A stretch of DNA of 16,445 nucleotides from JACOVP01 sp964390715 (GCA_964390715.1 CAYMIM010000026.1:1-16445); one strand, 5' to 3'. Positions 7,445-14,335 are shown, numbered from the stretch's first letter. Notes: generated by a model not told the origin, from the letters alone. Numbers and translations are program-made.

Positions 7445-8910
7445 AGGAATACACGATTAAGGTCGATGATCTAGTCATCACTGTCGCTATTCTTGGTGGC
7501 AAAGGCATTATGAAAACGTATTCTATAGCTGTACCTACCGTAGCGCCAGCGACCCGCGCTTTAATGAATTACATCAAACATGGACTCATCAGCGAAGTTT
7601 CTGTCAGCACCAGTGAAATGCTGGATCCTAAAGCGATCGTGCAGCTGAAAGAGAAGTTCAGCAAACGCGCAGTCACCTTGCTCAAAGATAAACTACCGAA
7701 TATTACGTCAGAGACTTCTGTTCTTCTTATTAATATCTTAATGCAGGAAATGCTTGGCTTAGGCGATGTTGAATATTTATTAAATGACGAGTCTCTAGAA
7801 GAAATTGTCATCAACTCTTCGAATGAACCAGTGCGAGTGTTTCACAAACGTTATGGATGGCTGGAAACTAATATCCAAATTGAAAGTGAAGACAAGATTT
7901 TAAACTACTCTAATATCATCGCCCGCCGTATTGGCAGACAAATTACGACACTGAATCCACTGCTGGACGCTCACTTAATCACTGGAGATCGCGCCAACGC
8001 CGTCTTATTTCCTATCTGCACGAAAGGTCACACTATAACTATTCGTAAATTCGCCAGAGATCCTTGGACTATTACTGACTTCATCAAGAACAAGACTGTA
8101 AGCCCCAGAGTTTTAGCATTGATCTGGATAGCGATGCAATATGAAATGAATATTCTAGTGAGCGGAGGAACTGGTAGCGGAAAAACTTCATTCCTGAATA
8201 TCTGCATGCCTTTCATGCCACCGAACCATCGTATAGTTAGCATTGAAGATACCCGCGAGCTACAATTGCCCAAATACCTTTACTGGTGTCCTTTGACTAT
8301 TCGCCAGCCTAACCCTGAAGGAAAAGGCGAAGTCACAATGTTGGACCTATTAATTAACTCCCTGCGTATGCGGCCTGACAGAATTATCCTAGGAGAAATG
8401 CGTAAGAAAGACCAAGCAGCAGTCTTATTCGAGGCGATGCACACAGGTCACTCGGTGTACGCGACGGTGCACGCTGACTCTATCGCGGAAACTATTGATC
8501 GTCTGATTAATCCACCGATTGAAGTACCAAGAAACTTGTTGACAGGTGTTCATTTGAATGTTGTCATGTTCAGAGACAGAAGACGAGGCATCAGAAGAGT
8601 ATTCCAAGTGGGCGAGTTTTTGCCGACAATGGAAGATGGAACACCCTCAGTCAAACCAAACATTCTTTACCGCTGGAAGCCTGGCACAGATGAGGTAGTT
8701 GAACATTCTAGTTCAGTACGTATCTTTGAAGAGCTGAGCAGACACACCGGATTAACATTACCACAGATTGAAAAAGACATGTTACAGAAGCAAAAAATCC
8801 TGGAATGGATGGTCGCCAATAATGTTCGTCATGTGGACGCGGTTGGAGAATTGATTCGTAATTATTATATTGATCCTGACTCTATCCTCTCAAAACTAGG
8901 AGGAATTTGA
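7432..8910 (+). CDS. Type II/IV secretion (pilus assembly) hexameric ATPase, TadA/CpaF/ArlI family
   Basis: A 492-residue cytoplasmic motor ATPase that powers filament assembly or protein extrusion. Motifs are complete. The Walker A GGTGSGKT is at 245-252. The Asp-box-like IEDTREL is at 271-277. The Walker B region is RIILGEMR (317-324) with catalytic Glu322. The His-box GHSVYATVHADS is at 339-350. The region before ~130 is a helical N-terminal part, and ~140-230 is the usual N-terminal half of the ATPase core with a conserved NPLLDAHLITGDRANAVLFP stretch. Length suits archaeal TadA-like enzymes. It overlaps the winged-helix membrane protein by 13 bases, and its stop shares one base with the next start. 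ArlI versus TadA-type assignment needs a phylogeny; absence of archaellum genes nearby favours a pilus-type role. Confidence 0.95.
   Translation: MEKIEEYTIKVDDLVITVAILGGKGIMKTYSIAVPTVAPATRALMNYIKHGLISEVSVSTSEMLDPKAIVQLKEKFSKRAVTLLKDKLPNITSETSVLLINILMQEMLGLGDVEYLLNDESLEEIVINSSNEPVRVFHKRYGWLETNIQIESEDKILNYSNIIARRIGRQITTLNPLLDAHLITGDRANAVLFPICTKGHTITIRKFARDPWTITDFIKNKTVSPRVLALIWIAMQYEMNILVSGGTGSGKTSFLNICMPFMPPNHRIVSIEDTRELQLPKYLYWCPLTIRQPNPEGKGEVTMLDLLINSLRMRPDRIILGEMRKKDQAAVLFEAMHTGHSVYATVHADSIAETIDRLINPPIEVPRNLLTGVHLNVVMFRDRRRGIRRVFQVGEFLPTMEDGTPSVKPNILYRWKPGTDEVVEHSSSVRIFEELSRHTGLTLPQIEKDMLQKQKILEWMVANNVRHVDAVGELIRNYYIDPDSILSKLGGI
8898..8903 (+). promoter_or_regulatory. Strong Shine-Dalgarno site AGGAGG for the first platform protein
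   Basis: AGGAGG sits six bases before ATG 8910, inside the end of the ATPase gene. It decides the start: the in-frame TTG at 8907 is only three bases past the site and is rejected. Confidence 0.75.
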
Positions 8911-9788
8911 TGATTAAAATTCCCTTCGCGTTTCTGCCGCCTACTCTCCTATATAAATATTCACGCCTTTTTCTTGGCTTCGCGGAAAAAATGGAGCCAC
9001 GCTTTCACTTTTTGGCGCTTAATTTAGAACAGACTGAAGCGCGCATAAGACCTATAGAATATATTAGCATGTGCCTAGCTTCTGTGACAGTTTTTTTCGC
9101 GTTCGCGCTTGTTATTTGCTTTGTCATTATTGGACTTGGTGTTCCTTTGTATGTCAGCGTCCCTATTATTCTCTTTGTTAGTCTTTTTGTTTTTATGCAG
9201 CAAATGGCTTATCCCAAGTTAATCGCCTCACGACGCATTAGAGGCATTGAAATCAACTTACTGCCCGCGCTCCAAGATATGTTCATTCAACTTAACGCTG
9301 GTGTGCCACTTTTTAGCATCCTCGTTAATATTTCTCACGCGGACTATGGCGGCGTTTCTGAAGAATTTTTCAAGTGTGTCAGAGAAATTGGCGCTGGACG
9401 AGCGCAAGTTGACGTCTTAGAAGAAATGGCTGTACGCAATCCAAGCTCCTTATTTCGACGAGCCATCTGGCAACTGGTCAGCGGCATGAAGGAAGGCTCA
9501 GATATCTCCTCCTTGATCAAGGAAGTCATGCAAGCAGTCTCTGATGAGCAATTGACCCAGATTCAACGCTATGGAGGACAGTTAAGCCCGTTAGCTTTAT
9601 TCTACATGTTGATAGCCATTATCGCGCCCTCTTTAGGCATCACTTTTATTATTATTCTTTCCGCATTCATCGCCTTAGGAGAAACTACAACAAAAGCTAT
9701 TTTCTATGGATTGATGATTATTACTTTATTCTTCCAAATCATGTTCTTAGGTATGATCAAAACTAGGAGACCAACACTTATTGGCTGA
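8910..9788 (+). CDS. T2SSF-family inner-membrane platform protein (TadC/ArlJ-like), first copy
   Basis: A 292-residue polytopic protein. It has an N-terminal cytoplasmic segment and a TM pair at about residues 50-100. A T2SSF/GspF cytoplasmic helical domain follows (~105-215), with EINLLPALQDMFIQLNAGVPLFSILVNIS, REIGAGR and a SGMKEGSDISSLI turn. A C-terminal TM pair (~228-285) closes it. These platform proteins sit at the base of type IV filament machines and couple ATPase motion to pilin extraction. It follows the ATPase directly (TGATG) and is two bases before a second platform gene, an ATPase-platform-platform order like the Tad/Flp tadA-tadB-tadC block. The family is confident; assignment to TadB or TadC is not. 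Confidence 0.88.
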   Translation: MIKIPFAFLPPTLLYKYSRLFLGFAEKMEPRFHFLALNLEQTEARIRPIEYISMCLASVTVFFAFALVICFVIIGLGVPLYVSVPIILFVSLFVFMQQMAYPKLIASRRIRGIEINLLPALQDMFIQLNAGVPLFSILVNISHADYGGVSEEFFKCVREIGAGRAQVDVLEEMAVRNPSSLFRRAIWQLVSGMKEGSDISSLIKEVMQAVSDEQLTQIQRYGGQLSPLALFYMLIAIIAPSLGITFIIILSAFIALGETTTKAIFYGLMIITLFFQIMFLGMIKTRRPTLIG

Positions 9789-9790
9789 CC

Positions 9791-10762
9791 ATGTACGAAT
9801 TTGTTCAACGCCTTTACCCGAAGAAATTGAAAGATGGTTATCAACAGCTGTTGCTCTACTGCAATATCCAGACAGAAGTCAATCGATTTTTGACCATCAT
9901 AGCATTTTCTACACTTATTGGCAGCGTTGTTTTGGCGCTGTTTACTCTTATTTTTTTCGATGTCAACTTTTTCCTGCTGTTTATCGCTTGGTTCGCCTTA
10001 CTGCAAGGAGTTGTCTATGCCTGGCTGGTCCTGACCGCGGATAGTCGCGCGCGTTTCGTGGAAGAACTCCTGCCTGACGCCTTACAGCTGATGGCCTCAA
10101 ATTTACGCGCTGGATTGACTGTTGACCGCGCTTTGCTGTTAGCCGCGCGCCCTGAGTTTGGTCATTTCAAGGATGAATTAAACTATGTTGGAAAACAATT
10201 AGCGACAGGAAAAGAACTAGGAGCGGCATTGATGGAATTAAGCAGCCGTATTCGCTCTGACCGATTGAAAAAAACATTTCAGATCATTGTATCCGCCATG
10301 GCTTCTGGTGGAGAATTAGCGGAATTACTAATTCAAACAGCGTCTAATTTACGCCAGCAACGACTCATTGAGCAACGTGTCCGCTCCAGCGTTTTAGTAT
10401 ATGTCATCTTTATTTTTTCAGCCATCGCCTTTGGCGCGCCCATGCTCTTTGGTCTAAGCTCGTTCTTAGTGGAAGTCATCACTGATATTTTTTCAAAAGT
10501 CCAACTGCCTACTGAAGGAACCACTAATCTTCCCATGTCTTTCACCAAGATATCCATCACGCCATCCTTTGTCAATACCTATGTTCTTGTCTCACTGATA
10601 TTCACGTCAATCATGGGCTCATTAATTATGGGGCTTATCGCAAAAGGAAAGGAGAAAGAAGGATTGAAATTCTTGCCTATTCTTGTCATTATCACTATCA
10701 CCTTGTTTTTCTTAGTGAAATTCGCGGTCAAGATGATGCTCGGAGGATTATTCCAGATTTGA
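9791..10762 (+). CDS. T2SSF-family inner-membrane platform protein, second copy (last gene of operon)
   Basis: A 323-residue polytopic protein. Two TMs span about 36-82. The T2SSF domain runs ~90-200, with the typical LLPDALQLMASNLRAGLTVDRAL opening, GKELGAALMEL, and the SAMASGGELAELLIQTA turn with the conserved Gly-Gly. Further TMs lie near 203-232, 262-285 and 296-316, one more than the first copy. It is expected to form a heteromeric platform with its neighbour beneath the ATPase. Two bases separate it from that gene. It ends the operon: a hairpin plus T-run lies immediately after the stop. Confidence 0.9.
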   Translation: MYEFVQRLYPKKLKDGYQQLLLYCNIQTEVNRFLTIIAFSTLIGSVVLALFTLIFFDVNFFLLFIAWFALLQGVVYAWLVLTADSRARFVEELLPDALQLMASNLRAGLTVDRALLLAARPEFGHFKDELNYVGKQLATGKELGAALMELSSRIRSDRLKKTFQIIVSAMASGGELAELLIQTASNLRQQRLIEQRVRSSVLVYVIFIFSAIAFGAPMLFGLSSFLVEVITDIFSKVQLPTEGTTNLPMSFTKISITPSFVNTYVLVSLIFTSIMGSLIMGLIAKGKEKEGLKFLPILVIITITLFFLVKFAVKMMLGGLFQI

Positions 10763-10792
10763 TAGTATTATAAAAATACTACTTATTTTTTT
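10763..10792 (+). terminator. Hairpin plus T-tract ending the pilus operon
   Basis: TAGTATT (10763-10769) and AATACTA (10775-10781) form a perfect 7-bp stem with a five-base loop. The T-rich tract TTATTTTTTT (10783-10792) follows directly. Archaea terminate mainly on U-tracts, so the T-run may be the functional part. Confidence 0.65.
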
Positions 10793-10812
10793 CAAATATG
10801 AGCACCAAAAAG

Positions 10813-10820
10813 CTTATAAA
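10813..10820 (+). promoter_or_regulatory. TATA box of the candidate small RNA
   Basis: CTTATAAA preceded by the A-rich CAAAAAG (BRE-like). Transcription would start near 10842, where the sequence changes abruptly from AT-rich to GC-rich. A second TATA-like TTATATAAAC lies at 10829-10838. Confidence 0.5.
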
Positions 10821-10841
10821 ATCTGTAATTATATAAACCAC

Positions 10842-10930
10842 ATAGGGAAACGCGACCTGACGAATCCCGTGCTCGCTTCGCGATGATGCGGTTAGTAGGA
10901 TTGACGGACGCTCTTACCCTGTATATTTTT
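10842..10930 (+). ncRNA. Candidate structured small RNA, class unknown
   Basis: A GC-rich island (44 of 75 bases from 10845 to 10919 by hand count) in AT-rich surroundings, with a TATA box ~25 bases upstream and a T-run (10926-10930) at the end. It folds by hand into one long rod. Outer stem 10842-10847 pairs with 10917-10922. Next, 10852-10857 pairs with 10906-10911 with one A-A mismatch, and 10863-10867 pairs with 10898-10902. An apical stem joins 10868-10871 to 10887-10890 and 10873-10876 to 10880-10883, around a 3-base loop. An internal loop (10858-10862 against 10903-10905) allows two adjacent G-A pairs, reminiscent of but not matching a kink-turn. The bases ATA directly after the outer stem recall an H/ACA-type tail. 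There is no tRNA T-loop. Existence is an inference from promoter, structure and composition. Confidence 0.4.
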
Positions 10931-10939
10931 GTCTCTTGC

Positions 10940-11413
10940 TTACTCATTTTGTCGTCGCAACCTCTCTATATTCAGGAGAGTATCCAATATCAGGCTTAAT
11001 CTGTACTCTATAGAACCTTTTTTTAATTCACTTTCTTTAACGATTTTATTGTCGTCTCCATCTACAACCTGAATAAATCTCTCAAAATTTGAGTATTGTT
11101 TATCATCTATGGAAATAAAAATACAGCAATTATGCGCGCTTCTCAAAAATTCTGCTAAATCCGCGTATATCTCTGGAGTTTCACGAACTTGTCTAATTTT
11201 CACCTTACAGAAATAGTCGAACAACTTGTGTTTTTCAATAATCTTCCTAATTGCACGAAGATATGAAGATTTGTATTTTAATGTGTTGTAATGCGCAAAT
11301 TTTGTTATTTTTGGTAGTAATGGTATAATCTCTTTCTGTTTGATTACCAAATAGCCGATGAAATCCTCTGAATAATCAATAAAGATATAGTAATCAAATT
11401 GTCTTACTCCCAT
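10940..11413 (-). CDS. Hypothetical protein, possibly a divergent DUF3800/RNase H-fold protein
   Basis: A 157-residue soluble protein, no signal or TM. I do not recognise it firmly. It opens with YYIFIDYSED, similar in shape to the IxIDESGD start of DUF3800 (RNase H-fold) proteins. It has a later strand with acids (CIFISIDDK, ~96-104) and a C-terminal helix with Asp (LSLILDTLLNIERL), the rough spacing of that family's acidic residues; the match is weak. The gene is visibly more A/T-rich and Lys/Ile-rich than its neighbours and stands alone between the small-RNA candidate and an AT-rich gap, which could mean acquisition by transfer. A TATA box on the minus strand (11434-11445) puts the transcript start at or next to the ATG, so it is probably leaderless. 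Confidence 0.6.
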   Translation of the reverse strand: MGVRQFDYYIFIDYSEDFIGYLVIKQKEIIPLLPKITKFAHYNTLKYKSSYLRAIRKIIEKHKLFDYFCKVKIRQVRETPEIYADLAEFLRSAHNCCIFISIDDKQYSNFERFIQVVDGDDNKIVKESELKKGSIEYRLSLILDTLLNIERLRRQNE

Positions 11414-11433
11414 ACATGCTAAATAAGATTGAG

Positions 11434-11445
11434 AATTATATATTT
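11434..11445 (-). promoter_or_regulatory. TATA box for the AT-rich hypothetical gene
   Basis: On the minus strand this reads AATATATAATTC, centred about 27 bases before the ATG at 11413. The spacing implies a leaderless or near-leaderless mRNA. The rest of 11446-11627 is AT-rich with further TATA-like strings (for example CCTTTATA on the minus strand near 11580-11587) but no convincing gene. Confidence 0.45.
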
Positions 11446-11473
11446 TGTTGATAAAAAATCGAATAAGTAACGC

Positions 11474-11569
11474 ATGAAGGCGAAATTTTTGCGAACGCTA
11501 AGCAAATATAAGCCTGTTTATGAGAAAAACCCGGAAAACTTTCTATTTTTGCGGAATTATACAATTTAA
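11474..11569 (+). CDS. Possible 31-residue basic micro-ORF in the AT-rich gap
   Basis: ATG to TAA on the plus strand, encoding a Lys/Arg/Tyr-rich peptide beginning MKAKFLRTLSKYK. It fills much of an otherwise empty AT-rich gap. No ribosome-binding site is evident and no good TATA is at the right distance. It may be chance; listed only because nothing else is seen there. Confidence 0.15.
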   Translation: MKAKFLRTLSKYKPVYEKNPENFLFLRNYTI

Positions 11570-11627
11570 TATATAACCTCTATAAAGGAAAACAATCACT
11601 AATCATTATGTAAACAGTAAATTTTAT

Positions 11628-12257
11628 TTATTTCTTCTTTTGGAAGCTCAATATTTTTTTAATTCTGGAAGACTCCTCAGCGAATCCAAACTCTTTCCCA
11701 ATCTTGTAAATACGATAGGCTGTGAAGACGAATGTCGTGTAGACAAAAATGATGATAATATATTTTCCATAAGCGAACCATTGATTTAAGTGGAATAAAG
11801 AGACAGAAAAATCCCATAACGAATAGATCAACACGAAGATCAAGCAGGATAAGAAACTGCCTGTGTATCTTCTGATGGTTGACCCTTTGGAAAGCACACT
11901 ATAGGCATTGATAGTCCAGATAATAGCCCAGACACCGAAGCTCAAGGTCAGCAAGACGCTGATGATTTCCACGTCACGTACATACTTGAATAAGGCATAG
12001 AACCCACTCAAAATCGCGAATGTGCTGATGAGACTTTTTCCAAATTGGATCATGTTGGAACGATTCATGTATATAAAAAAGAGCAAGATAGCTATGGCGA
12101 TCGCAGCGATTATCAACGTTGAAAACGCTGTTTGTGGATTTTCGAAAACACCACTAACGGCACCTGTAATACTCCTTCCCAATATCAATCCAATTAAAAA
12201 TAGCAACAGTCCTGTTATGATCAGGCTCATCATGTATTTAACGTTCTGTTTTTTCAT
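11628..12257 (-). CDS. Six-TM membrane protein of unknown function
   Basis: A 209-residue, strongly hydrophobic protein. About six TM helices can be seen, near residues 9-29, 44-64, 74-92, 97-117, 133-152 and 162-182. A short basic cytoplasmic-type tail follows, ending SRIKKILSFQKKK. There is no recognisable transporter or enzyme motif. It starts three bases after the stop of the degenerate KaiC-like gene, so the two are surely one operon. The pairing suggests a membrane anchor or sensor partnered with a RecA-fold regulatory protein; that is inference from context. It could also be an unrelated integral membrane protein of a DPANN-specific family. Confidence 0.72.
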   Translation of the reverse strand: MKKQNVKYMMSLIITGLLLFLIGLILGRSITGAVSGVFENPQTAFSTLIIAAIAIAILLFFIYMNRSNMIQFGKSLISTFAILSGFYALFKYVRDVEIISVLLTLSFGVWAIIWTINAYSVLSKGSTIRRYTGSFLSCLIFVLIYSLWDFSVSLFHLNQWFAYGKYIIIIFVYTTFVFTAYRIYKIGKEFGFAEESSRIKKILSFQKKK

Positions 12258-12260
12258 GGT

Positions 12261-12818
12261 TCATAGCTCGAGACGAATATCGCAGAATTGGCTTAATTCG
12301 CTCAACAACTCCTTGTCTGATTCTTTTTCTAAGGATATAATGATTCCTTTTACCCGCCACATCCGCATCTTCCCTGACAAAAAATGAATGAATTTCGCCA
12401 CAGTCGAAGATTTGTTATAGATGAGCAAAGTGCTCAAGGAATCAAAGAATAGAAACTTTTTCTCTCCAGGAATAGCGCGGACAGCTTGATCCATAGCCAA
12501 GGAAATATCACTGAGGTTTTCTGGACTGCCAATAAACAGACATTTGTTTGTTTTTTCTATATTGCCACCGGTTGTTTTTGTGACCGCGTCAATGAAAATA
12601 ATCATATCTGTATCGATCGCCGCTTTTTTGAACAACGCTTCCATAGTCGGGAATGGCTTGTTCAACGTGACATAGACACCTGGCGTGCCATCTATCGCCG
12701 TGAGGTAGTGGATCATCTCGATGTTCGCTTGCTGATAATTCTTCGCGTCAACCGTGGCTAGCGCGACATATTCATCAGCACCGCTAAGACTCTTTTGAAT
12801 AATTTCCCCAACTTCCAT
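12261..12818 (-). CDS. KaiC/RecA-fold protein with degenerate P-loop
   Basis: A 185-residue protein with the strand order of single-domain KaiC/GvpD-like proteins but without nucleotide-binding Walker A. Where GxxGxGKT is expected there is YVALATVDAKNYQQ (17-30), with no glycine loop. A Walker B-like strand FLFFDSLSTLLIY (122-134, Asp126) and later strands (GIIISLEKE) remain. VYVTLNKPFPTMEALF (48-63) replaces the KaiC strand bearing catalytic glutamates. It probably does not hydrolyse ATP and may be a regulatory or assembly partner of an active KaiC homologue; this is inference. ATG 12818 is chosen because the TATA box at 12841-12847 puts transcription start right there; an in-frame GTG at 12830 would lie upstream of it. 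It is divergent from two intact KaiC-like genes. Confidence 0.78.
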   Translation of the reverse strand: MEVGEIIQKSLSGADEYVALATVDAKNYQQANIEMIHYLTAIDGTPGVYVTLNKPFPTMEALFKKAAIDTDMIIFIDAVTKTTGGNIEKTNKCLFIGSPENLSDISLAMDQAVRAIPGEKKFLFFDSLSTLLIYNKSSTVAKFIHFLSGKMRMWRVKGIIISLEKESDKELLSELSQFCDIRLEL

Positions 12819-12840
12819 AGATTTTTTCACTTTTTAAAAG

Positions 12841-12854
12841 ATATAAAGGTTTCG
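12841..12854 (-). promoter_or_regulatory. BRE/TATA promoter of the degenerate KaiC/membrane protein operon
   Basis: The minus strand reads CGAAACCTTTATAT, a strong BRE plus TATA. It lies about 25 bases before ATG 12818, implying a leaderless transcript. It is back to back with the promoter at 12877-12892. Confidence 0.72.
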
Positions 12855-12876
12855 GACACGCAAGATTTTTGTTTAA

Positions 12877-12892
12877 GCAACCTTTTTATAGT
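12877..12892 (+). promoter_or_regulatory. BRE/TATA promoter of the KaiC-like gene pair
   Basis: The sequence GCAACCTTTTTATAGT has TATA at 12883-12890, 23-30 bases before ATG 12913. No Shine-Dalgarno is visible in the pyrimidine-rich TTTTTCTTTCCC that precedes the start, so the mRNA is probably leaderless. The core AACCTTTTTATAGT is identical to the pilus operon promoter core at 1032-1045. Confidence 0.72.
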
Positions 12893-12912
12893 CCCTCTCC
12901 TTTTTCTTTCCC

Positions 12913-13623
12913 ATGGTGATAGAGCTACTCGGTACTGGCATAGCCGGTCTTGACGAACTTCTTAAAGGAGGAATACGGAAAACCAATTCTGTCCTAGTAA
13001 CTGGAGTTCCTGGCTCAGGGAAGACTGTCTTTGGACTCCACTATATCTTAGAAGGAGCGAAACGCGGCGAACCGGGATTATTTATCAGCTATGAAGAAAG
13101 CGAAGCGTCTATCTTAGAATACGCTGAAAGCTTTGATTTTGATTATCAGTCCTATATGCAGAAAGGCCTTATTCATGTGCTTAGCATTCCTCTTACCGGC
13201 AAGATGGTGACCTTCGCTCCTATTGTTGACATGATTCACAAAAATAAAATCCAGCGAGTTTTTTTGGATTCCATTACTCTTTTTGAATTTATTGACAGCA
13301 TGAACGCCATGAGCTTTCGCAGAGAGATCATAGAATTTATCAAGATCATGAAAGAACTAGGAGTAACTCTTTTCGCCTCCTCTGAGAAAAAAATCGCCAA
13401 TATAGACGTGATTGAATATGGATCACAAGACTTCCTGTTCCAGGGATTGATTTTACTGACTAAAGTACGCAAGGGCGCTACATTTGAACGATGCATTAAT
13501 ATTTCCAAGATGCGCGGGCAAGCCCATCAACTAGGCATTTATCCTTTCTCGATTGATGAAAAAGGCGTGCAAGTGTACTCCCAACAATTACCTTTCTCCC
13601 TTATTGAACGGGGCGATCTCTGA
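12913..13623 (+). CDS. Single-domain KaiC-like ATPase (RecA superfamily), copy 1
   Basis: A 236-residue soluble protein, the length of archaeal single-KaiC-domain proteins and of the archaellum motor component ArlH. It opens with the family signature GTGIAGLDELLKGGI (7-21). Walker A is GVPGSGKT (31-38), the catalytic glutamate pair is in ISYEES (E61, E62), and Walker B is RVFLDS (Asp119). Near the C-terminus INISKMRGQAHQLGIYPF matches the KaiC-domain K-x-R-G end motif. ATP binding is therefore expected, with hydrolysis or autophosphorylation possible. Its stop overlaps the next start (TGATG). Its function is probably a regulatory ATP switch; a link to the pilus operon is inferred from the shared promoter core and proximity only. 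Confidence 0.9.
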   Translation: MVIELLGTGIAGLDELLKGGIRKTNSVLVTGVPGSGKTVFGLHYILEGAKRGEPGLFISYEESEASILEYAESFDFDYQSYMQKGLIHVLSIPLTGKMVTFAPIVDMIHKNKIQRVFLDSITLFEFIDSMNAMSFRREIIEFIKIMKELGVTLFASSEKKIANIDVIEYGSQDFLFQGLILLTKVRKGATFERCINISKMRGQAHQLGIYPFSIDEKGVQVYSQQLPFSLIERGDL

Positions 13624-14327
13624 TGCCCTTGCAGCGTATTGAGCGTATTCCTTCTGGTATTCCTGGCTTTGATGAGCTCATTGAAGGAGGATTTAAGAGC
13701 GGCAGCATTAATCTCCTAGCTGGCAGCGCAGGCGCGGGCAAGACAACTTTTTCTGTCCAATTTCTGATTGAGGGCATTAGACGCGGCGAAGCCGCTGTGT
13801 ATATTACTTTTGAAGAAAAGCGAGAAAAACTGTTTGATGACATGCTTGAGTTTGGATGGGATCTGCAAAAATATGAAGAGATGGGATTGTTCAAATTCTT
13901 GGAATATAGCCCTGAGCAAATCAAACGCGTGCTTGTCGAAGGCGGAGGAACTATTGACGCCATTATCACCCAGATGCAAGTGAAACGTCTAGTCATTGAT
14001 AGTATTACTTCTTTCGCCTTATTGTTCCAGGATCAACTCAGCCAGAAGGAATCCGCGCTAGCATTATTTGAACTGATTAACAACTGGGGATGCACCGCGC
14101 TTTTGACCTCACAAGCGACACAAATCAGCCCTGATGATCTGACTTCACAGCTAGAATTTGAAGTAGACTCTATTATTCTTCTGTACCACTTCAAGAAACA
14201 AGGTATACGCCAACGAGCTCTAGAAATTCTCAAGATGCGAGGCACTAAAATCGCGGAGAAAACTGTCAAGCTTATCATGGACGATCACGGCGTGAAAGTT
14301 GACCCTAAGACTGTTGTCATGGTCTAG
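13623..14327 (+). CDS. Single-domain KaiC-like ATPase (RecA superfamily), copy 2
   Basis: A 234-residue paralogue of the preceding gene. The opening is IPSGIPGFDELIEGGF (9-24). Walker A is GSAGAGKT (34-41), the glutamate pair is in ITFEEK (E64, E65), and Walker B is RLVIDS (Asp126). LEILKMRGTKI gives the C-terminal K-x-R-G motif. The two proteins differ widely outside motifs, so the duplication is old. The order of two distinct single-domain KaiC proteins, translated from one mRNA with a one-base overlap, suggests a hetero-oligomer resembling a split two-domain KaiC. T-runs follow at 14336-14341 and 14365-14370. Confidence 0.9.
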   Translation: MPLQRIERIPSGIPGFDELIEGGFKSGSINLLAGSAGAGKTTFSVQFLIEGIRRGEAAVYITFEEKREKLFDDMLEFGWDLQKYEEMGLFKFLEYSPEQIKRVLVEGGGTIDAIITQMQVKRLVIDSITSFALLFQDQLSQKESALALFELINNWGCTALLTSQATQISPDDLTSQLEFEVDSIILLYHFKKQGIRQRALEILKMRGTKIAEKTVKLIMDDHGVKVDPKTVVMV

Positions 14328-14335
14328 ATTTGAGA

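Noticed and set aside
1080..10762. Archaellum (arl/fla) operon
   Set aside because: No ArlF, ArlG, ArlC/D/E or adjacent ArlH is present, there are two platform proteins rather than one, and the pilins carry non-archaellin ectodomains.
10845..10919. tRNA, box C/D guide or rRNA fragment
   Set aside because: There is no T-loop or acceptor/D-arm pattern. CTGA (10857-10860) and a GATGATG string (10882-10888) exist but in the wrong order and spacing for a C/D guide. A short resemblance of GGATTGACGG to a 16S rRNA motif extends over only about nine bases.
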